Source: Zarea fungicola (taxonomy: Eukaryota > Ascomycota > Sordariomycetes > Hypocreales > Cordycipitaceae). From it: 64,000 nt of DNA. This document shows positions 58,101-64,000 of this stretch, one piece after another (the first letter of the stretch is position 1; each line of letters begins with the position of its first letter). The stretch covers positions 345,977-409,976 of the forward strand of contig FWCC01000174.1 of NCBI GenBank assembly GCA_900169235.1, written 5' to 3'. Position numbers and translations under genes: made by a program. The notes beneath the pieces are model-generated. The model was not told where the DNA came from. It did no database searches and worked only from the letters and a program-made list of their open reading frames with translations.

Positions 58101-58713
58101 TGAACGCTTGCCCACAGCGAGTCTCGACGTCCCACGTGGATCGACGTCGCAGCTCTCATCGTTTGATCCGCCATTCAACTCGCCTCGCCAGAATCACCTC
58201 ATGCAGGCGGCGCACCATGCGCTCAATACCACCGAGACACAGCGGCCGTTGAAGTGGCAGAGCTTTAACGAGCCTCTGCGCATCATGCTTCAAATCTTCC
58301 AGGGCCTCAGCGACAAGAATGAAGATTTTTGGTTTCCCGCCACAGGTTTTTTCAAGCGCAAGGAGTACGCAGCCGGAACCACACTTTTCCGTCGTGGTGA
58401 ATCTGCCACAGGATTTTATCTCTTAGAGAAGGGCATATTGCGCGCCGAGTACGACCTGCCGCAGGGCTTCTTGTGCGAGAACATGGTGGCGGGCACAACC
58501 TGCGGCGAACTGCCGTTCTTCTCGGAAACATGCCGCACTGCCACGGTAGCCGTTGAGCGCGACTGCGTTGTTTGGTTAATGGATCGCTCCGCGTGGGATC
58601 AGCTACAGAAGGACACGCCCGATATTGCAGGGGAGCTTTTGCGCATCTCATTAAAGCTAACAAGCGAGCGCATGAGCTCTATTACATCGTACATGTTGAC
58701 ATCAGCTGGATAA
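55174..58713 (+). CDS. SulP-family transporter with STAS and cyclic-nucleotide-binding-like domains (Vsb1-like)
   Basis: Exons 55174-55399, 55497-56240, 56290-56432, 56482-57028 and 57080-58713 give about 1097 aa. A disordered cytosolic N-terminus (1-290) precedes the SulP membrane domain (about 293-730; [32 protein letters not shown]), a STAS domain (about 765-880; [20 protein letters not shown]) and a cNMP-type beta-barrel (about 965-1085; [28 protein letters not shown]). This SulP-STAS-cNMP order is that of yeast YGR125W/Vsb1, a vacuolar membrane protein needed for storage of basic amino acids, and is unlike plasma-membrane sulfate permeases. Start [11 protein letters not shown] has a CACCATG context. 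Intron 4 (51 bp, divisible by three) is read-through compatible; I splice it because its signals are canonical and the joined sequence YTLYKFNLVRW fits the family. Confidence 0.87.
57029..57079 (+). other. 51-bp frame-preserving intron in the SulP gene
   Basis: GTAAGT donor, ACTGAC branch-like site and CAG acceptor. Seventeen codons long with no stop in frame as read through ([17 protein letters not shown] approximately), so retention would insert a loop without truncation. It lies in an extramembrane loop of the SulP domain. Confidence 0.65.
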
Positions 58714-59859
58714 GGAAGCAGCAGGACAGATTGAGAATGGCCGGAAAGGATTTTGAGTGAGTTGGGAAGGGAGTTGGAACGGACAGGACGGCTCCAGGAA
58801 GGCTTTAGGACGGGTCAAATTGATATAGGCGGTCATTTTTGCATTCTACAGCAAAGCATATTTGCCAGCATATGGCGCAGAATCATACATAGAGCATTGG
58901 AATGTTCACCAGTTTGGATTCAAATTTACATCTATGGTTGTGCCCGTCTTGTAATTTACCCCTGTTCTTGTAAGGATCCTAACACTACGAAGGAGCGTCG
59001 AGGCAGCCCTGGAAGAAGAGTGTGGTGATTTGTCTCGGCTGTCAGACCGGCGCATGCGCCTTTATTTTAAAACACAGAGATATCAAAGATGACGTAGGAG
59101 GGTGGTGCGGTTTACGGGAACGGCAACCGCACTTTGAATGTCTTGAAGTGGTTGCGGTTTGGGTTGACGACGCCGAATCGAACAAGGCGGTTGACTGTGA
59201 CGGGGAACATGCTCGTGCATAAACTGTTTTGCCCTTTACAGCGCCGTATGAGAAGCCAATATACTTAAGTCGTAAAACATGTTGATTATGCCTTGGGAGT
59301 GTTACCTACCATCAGAGCGCATCTACTCATCAGCGGCCTCGTCACATTTGTGTCGAAGATGAAAATAAAGGCTAAGGCTGCTCTTTTGTACGGCTGTCCA
59401 AGTAATATCCTTACTAATGACGCAGAAGAAATTGGATTGAGATTTCATTATTCTTTGGTATTGTATTATGATTTTATTTGCTTCTTGTGGCTGATGCTTC
59501 ATCTATCTGTAGCCTTGGAGGCATTGCAGGTGTATTATTAGTGTGTTCTGGCTGATATGCAGGGTAATCTTCCAGTGTTGCTTTCAAATTTTTGGGTGGC
59601 CGACATCACCCTGACACACCAGGCTGAATCAATCGATTTAATTCTTTGCATGTTCCAGATACGCGGCTGGTTTACTCGAGTTACTTCCCTTCGTAAAAGC
59701 TGTGCGGGCAAAGGGCGTCATTGACGAAAACGGTAGGTTGCCACCGAACTTGCTGATTTTGCATGGTACCAAGTCCACTCCGAAACTACAACTTAACTAA
59801 GACTATGCAAAATTCCAAAAGGAAACGGGGAAAAGAGCGTTAAATACACAGCTAGCACA
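58714..59859. other. intergenic region
   Basis: 1.1 kb. Holds the SulP 3' flank and the STK19 promoter. A TTTATTTTAAAAC stretch is present near 59051. No gene recognised. Confidence 0.55.
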
Positions 59860-61044
59860 ATGCCACAGAGTTTACGGTCAATATTGGGCTCAGGGAACCG
59901 AATCAGAAAGCCCATGCGGCCAGCTGGTCCCCGCCAAACGACAGCATCAGCATCCTCTACCACAACACAGCCATCATCATCACCACGCAAGAAGTCACAG
60001 CCCTCCCAGCCACGGAGGAAAAAGGAGGACAGCAACGATGGCGAGCTCTTCCAAGAAAAACTGGAAGATGGAGGCATAGCCCGCCTGCTCGCCGAGGAGC
60101 TCACCCTCCGCGACGTCATCCAAGCGATGCGCTTCATCCGAAGCCACATGTTCTCGCCCGTCCCCGAAACGGGCTTCAAGTCCACGCGGCGCACCGAGCT
60201 CCTCCACTACCGCGGGACCATGCCGCCGCTCGTCACCGCCGGCCATCTGCACGCCATCCTCACCGTCTCCCCGACCCGCGTGGAGCGCGAGGTCGCCGAG
60301 CTTCTCGGTAAAGGCGTCCTCCGCAGAGTCCGCGTGGAGCGGCGCGGCGGCGGCGGCGAGGCCCTCATCGAGACGCCGCTACTCGTCGCCATGCTGCAAA
60401 ACAGCAGCAGGACCGTGCAGGAGTCTACGCGCACCGCCTATGCGGCGTTTCTCCAGGCCAACCCCACAGCGCAGCAGCTCGGCCGAGGCGGCGGTGGTGA
60501 TGCGCTCACGGAGGCGCAGACGGACGAGCTTGTGCGCGCCGGGTTCTTGACGAGCGCCGGGACGCGGGCGACCCCGGGCACGACGCTGCAGGTGCGGCCC
60601 GAGGATCAGGCGACGCTCATGTCGATTCAGCGCGTGTCGCAGTTTGCGTCGGGCACGCTGTCGGCCGTCGGCGGGCAGAATGCGGTTCACATGGCCGGCG
60701 GGAGCGGCATCGGTGGCGGCCAAGAGGCATACCCGCCGCTGTCGTCGTCATCATCGTCGTCTGGTGACTACCGCATCGCCGTGCCGGGCCACGGCCGCCA
60801 TCTGAAGCTCGCCGAGGGCGCCATGGACTGGCTGCGCGAGGCGCTGGGCAAAACGAAATGGGGCGAGGGTCCGGAGGACTGGCTGCGGGAGCGCTTCGAA
60901 GGCGGTGGGCTGTATGGCCCGCGGTGGAAGGAGTTTCACGGCGTCGAGTGGACGTGGGTGCTGGGCGAGGCAGTCGGGCTGGGTGTCGTGGAGGTGTTCC
61001 AGACAGGGGCAGTCGGGCGAGGCGTACGAGCACTGGGTCGTTGA
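59860..61044 (+). CDS. stk19: STK19-family winged-helix protein
   Basis: 394 aa, intronless. A basic, Ser/Pro-rich N-terminus (1-60) is followed by the family's tandem winged-helix architecture: LTLRDVIQAMRFIRSHMF, the PETGFKSTRRTELLHYR segment, MPPLVTAGHLHAIL with SPTRVEREVAELLGKGVLRRV, a variable Gly/Ala-rich middle, and the conserved end PGHGRHLKLAEGA, ...WKEFHGVEWTWVLGEAVGLGVVEVFQTGAVGRGVRAL. Despite the historical name 'serine-threonine kinase 19', no kinase motifs are present. The human protein is a DNA-binding factor acting in transcription-coupled repair; the fungal role is inferred. The coding sequence is markedly GC-richer than its flanks. Confidence 0.8.
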   Translation: MPQSLRSILGSGNRIRKPMRPAGPRQTTASASSTTTQPSSSPRKKSQPSQPRRKKEDSNDGELFQEKLEDGGIARLLAEELTLRDVIQAMRFIRSHMFSPVPETGFKSTRRTELLHYRGTMPPLVTAGHLHAILTVSPTRVEREVAELLGKGVLRRVRVERRGGGGEALIETPLLVAMLQNSSRTVQESTRTAYAAFLQANPTAQQLGRGGGGDALTEAQTDELVRAGFLTSAGTRATPGTTLQVRPEDQATLMSIQRVSQFASGTLSAVGGQNAVHMAGGSGIGGGQEAYPPLSSSSSSSGDYRIAVPGHGRHLKLAEGAMDWLREALGKTKWGEGPEDWLRERFEGGGLYGPRWKEFHGVEWTWVLGEAVGLGVVEVFQTGAVGRGVRALGR

Positions 61045-61556
61045 TTTGAAATAGTGAAAAGAGACATGGGGATTCTAGCTTTGGTAATTCTTGGTGGATG
61101 AGAGTTTCGTGTGTCTATAATACCGCTTTCATTATACGCCACATTGTCAGTACGGCGTATGAACTTTAGTACTCAAACGTACAAAGTCGAGATGGCAAAT
61201 GTATTAATAAATTGTCTAATAAACTTGATTACCACTTGCGCCTGTCTTTGTTGCTCTGATGGGCGTTGTGAGATTGTGCGAGCTTGCTCATATTCAAGAT
61301 TGGCCAGGATGCAGGTTATGGACGCCAGACGATTGAATCGGTCTCGTGGATGAGGGTACAGCGAATACAACACGTTCTAAAGTACAGAAAAAGAAAGAGT
61401 CTGCGTAAAACTATTTTGTCTCCGCTGGTAAGTACGTTATGCTAGTACACTACATGAGGCATCCCCGCCGTTCCACGTTTGCTCGATGCCCGGATAGATA
61501 CTACTGAAAAACCAGACTAAAGCCAAGATGGCCTGACGCTGTTCTCTACCTTCGAC

Positions 61557-61583
61557 TGTATATTGTATATTGTATATTGTATT
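61557..61583 (+). repeat. 7-bp microsatellite, unit TGTATAT
   Basis: Three full copies and one partial copy, intergenic. Confidence 0.85.
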
Positions 61584-62140
61584 TCGTATTACCAATCATG
61601 TTCGTCATTTGCATTGATGGTAATTGGCAGATGTCGTAGATACAAACGAGTCAAAGTGGCAATACCCGTTTGCGAGTGAGAAAAGCCGTGGTCTCAGGCT
61701 TAAATGCCGAGGAGAACTGGCACAGTGAGTAATGACTTCAATTTATACCGTTCTTTCCATATTCGTAGTCAAGCGAGGTACACGTAAAGGAAGAGATGTA
61801 AGCCTTTGCGGGTATTTGAGAGGAGACCGCTAAGCAGCACAAAGTGATCTCCATTCACGAAATAATAGCGTCTCTCTGTTATCATATATGCATGGATATA
61901 TAGTATTAGGAGAGGAGAATAGCAAAATAGACTTAGCAAGGTCGACGTTGGTCAACGCTGGTGAGGCGACGATATTGGAAGCTCATAATGTTGTGCCTGC
62001 ATTAGCGTGGGCCGCACATTCAGTATTGCCCGGGGTTGTTATTTTGCTACTGCGTTTTCTAAACAATGTCACATGTGTTGGCAAATTTGTAGTAGTGTTG
62101 CAACGTTGAATGCTGGTAGCGACCATTTTGGTTGAGGCAG

Positions 62141-62642
62141 CTCATTAGCGGCTTCCGTGAATCAAGGCCTCGACCTCAAGCCTCGGGCAGGTCTGCAAAG
62201 CACAAGCCCTCGGTTAGTTGCGCACGGATCAATGCTCTCGATTTGGTGCATAGCAGTAGTTGCTACTATATTAGTCAGTTGAGGGTAAATGCCATTCAGT
62301 TTGTTTCCACATATTCGCCCTTGCAGGTGCCAGCCGGGTTTAAGCTTTATGCAGAGCGCCCCATTGACGACTGTCCTTTGGAAGCGTACACTGGTGTTTG
62401 TAGATAGGGTTGCATAACTACATCAGGAGAATACAGAGCAAGATTATTAGAGTACTTTTCTCTAACATGGCCTTACGTGCTACAGATCGGGAGTGAACAA
62501 ACCTTCTCCTCAGTGGAGCGCTGGTCCTGGATCCAGTGATAGACGGCTAACACCAAATGGGCTGAAGGAGCAGCTTGGACGCCGACGGCAGAAGCCGGTG
62601 CTGGCGGTGCAGCCAGATGCGCTTATTGGTGCGTTGAGTTGA
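62141..62642 (+). pseudogene. possible spliced gene fragment or relic, unrecognised
   Basis: Three pieces look like exons. 62141-62212 follows a GGCAG acceptor and ends at GTTAGT (LISGFRESRPRPQ...). 62327-62393 follows TTGCAG and ends at GTGTTT (VPAGFKLYAERPIDDCPLEA). 62494-62642 or 62486-62642 ends in a stop (NKPSPQWSAGPGSSDRRLTP..., LGRRRQKPVLAVQPDAL). The first two join in phase 0. The third joins in frame only if a weak GAG acceptor at 62493 is used; the better CAG at 62485 gives a quick stop. No start exon found. It may be a decayed gene, the 3' part of one, or chance. Confidence 0.25.
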
Positions 62643-64000
62643 GTGAATTGTTATTACTGGCACAACTGGTGGCGTCGTGAACTGTAATTTCTGCGGTCTC
62701 TCCGTTGCCCTGCTATCAAGAAATTAATAACTAATGTCAGCAATAAGGAGAACCGATGGGTCGTGCTCTAGCAATCAAGAGGCGTAGCCAGTATTCCGTG
62801 CTGCAACTTCTCCGTAAAATTGCACCTAGCAAGTCATGGCCAGCAACAGAGTGTCTTGTCGGTCAAATGGGACTGTGAACCATGTACGGAGTACCTACTC
62901 CATCCGGATCATACTAACAGGCAATTAGCTTGCCAGGACTGAGTATGATATTGTACAGTCTAGCACGCGCTGCCATCAAGTTCGTTGTGGAGTTTGCGGT
63001 GGGTGATCTGGGTTCCCAAGGGTACCTGCATGGGAAGGTTGATTGGCGAGTCCATCTTGGAGCTAAAAAACCGCGCTATGTACAAGAAGTAGTGGGAGCA
63101 CACTCCATGCCAAACGTGAGTGGATGGGGCATTCTGGCTCGGCTTTCTCTGCTCACCATCGCAGATAGCCGTCTTCTTGAGCCGGGCCGGTTCAAGTTGC
63201 ACTGGCAGGGGTACGTCTGCGAGCATGTCTACGAAGTATAAGGATCCTAGATAATATTAATTACAGAGTGATACATATACTGGACAGCACGATAATTAAC
63301 TCACCGATTAGTACGGAGTATTTCTCAGCTGCAGCGTATCTGGGTATCCTGAAGACATGGCTTCGAATGACATGGATCAGAGGATGAAGGGTCAGGAATT
63401 TCGAGGATCTTTTCTATAAGCTTCATGTTGAGACACAAGTCGAGGACCCTCTCGTCTCGAGTTTGAGTTGGACAGCATCATTGGTTGGACGAGGCTGTGA
63501 CGTGTCTCATCGTTTCGGCCGTACTCTACTGTGCTGGTATAGCGAGGATGGGCTGCCAAGCTGCCGCTTGAACTGGGGTTGGTGGGTGCAGTGGTCACTT
63601 CATGCGTCGCAGAATTGTAAAGCACTGTGAGCAGATGGGATGCAACGAGCAAAGACCCTAGGGAGAACTATATAGTAGCAATACTAATTGATGGTTGAAT
63701 GGATTGGATTGCATAATGGGAGTCTGGATAATACTTTCTCCCCAGGGTAATTTAGTTGGAGCTTGTAGAGAGACTGTGGCGGCACATTTGGCTCTATTCG
63801 TAGAGCCTGCGTCCGGGACGTAGGTAGTATTTTGTGGTTACCAGTCAACCCAGTATTGTGCCTGCAGTGTGTGCCTGTGGTGGGGAAACATGAGCCCGAT
63901 CAGTGGCTGTACCAGTGAGAGCCTGTAAAAAAAGGTGTGCAGAGACAGTACCACCTGTTCAGGAACAGAACTCCTTCCCCCCATGTGGGTGACAAAAAAA

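Larger units (their letters stand above)
61045..64000. other. gene-poor right end of window
   Basis: About 3 kb without a confident gene. Contains a TGTATAT microsatellite (61557-61583), possible exon-like pieces at 62141-62642 (separate entry), and two TACGGAGTA motifs (62885-62893 and 63312-63320). Short ORFs at 61888-62109 and 62930-63241 lack family features. Confidence 0.55.

Noticed and set aside
62930..63241. 103-codon plus-strand ORF near the right end
   Set aside because: No recognisable domain, and it does not join the exon-like pieces at 62141-62642 by a good splice site. Kept only as a possibility.

Overview
The window is nuclear DNA of a filamentous ascomycete (Pezizomycotina). 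Genes carry short spliceosomal introns (49-195 bp) with GTAAGT/GTATGT-type donors and CTAAC/CTGAC-like branch sites. There is a giant Leashin gene, the Woronin-body tether known only from Pezizomycotina. A Sordariomycete, perhaps Hypocreales, is my inference from overall gene style; nothing in the window proves it.

Layout, left to right: a Cdc42/Rho-type GEF with DH, BAR-like and SH3 regions, possibly cut at the left edge (1-4129); a GPH-family sucrose/alpha-glucoside transporter (5417-7282) convergent with the V-ATPase assembly factor Pkr1 (minus, 7468-8052); a 6 kb gene-poor stretch; a C2H2 zinc-finger regulator (14128-15229); a small secreted double-psi beta-barrel protein (17651-18100); the cullin subunit Apc2 of the anaphase-promoting complex (18755-21334); another 6.4 kb gene-poor stretch; a RING-H2 protein (27698-29847); the 16 kb Leashin gene (31789-47979, about 5331 aa); an unrecognised, probably mitochondrial protein (minus, 48686-50779) divergent from elongation factor 1-beta (51150-52192); the GINS subunit Psf1 (52723-53532); a Vsb1-like SulP-STAS-cNMP transporter (55174-58713); an STK19-family protein (59860-61044); and a right-hand 3 kb with only a doubtful set of exon-like pieces (62141-62642).

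The genes are mostly independent housekeeping or cell-biology genes and do not form a biosynthetic cluster. Several serve growth and division: Rho signalling, APC/C, GINS, septal-pore/Woronin-body tethering. Two act at the vacuole: V-ATPase assembly and vacuolar amino-acid storage. I see no transposon, tRNA, rRNA, CRISPR or secondary-metabolite core gene. The most notable object is the Leashin gene: one uninterrupted 14.5 kb exon joined by one intron to a conserved 484-codon last exon. It has about thirty lysine-cluster modules, several DNA-level tandem repeats and a recurring set of alanine-rich hydrophobic patches.
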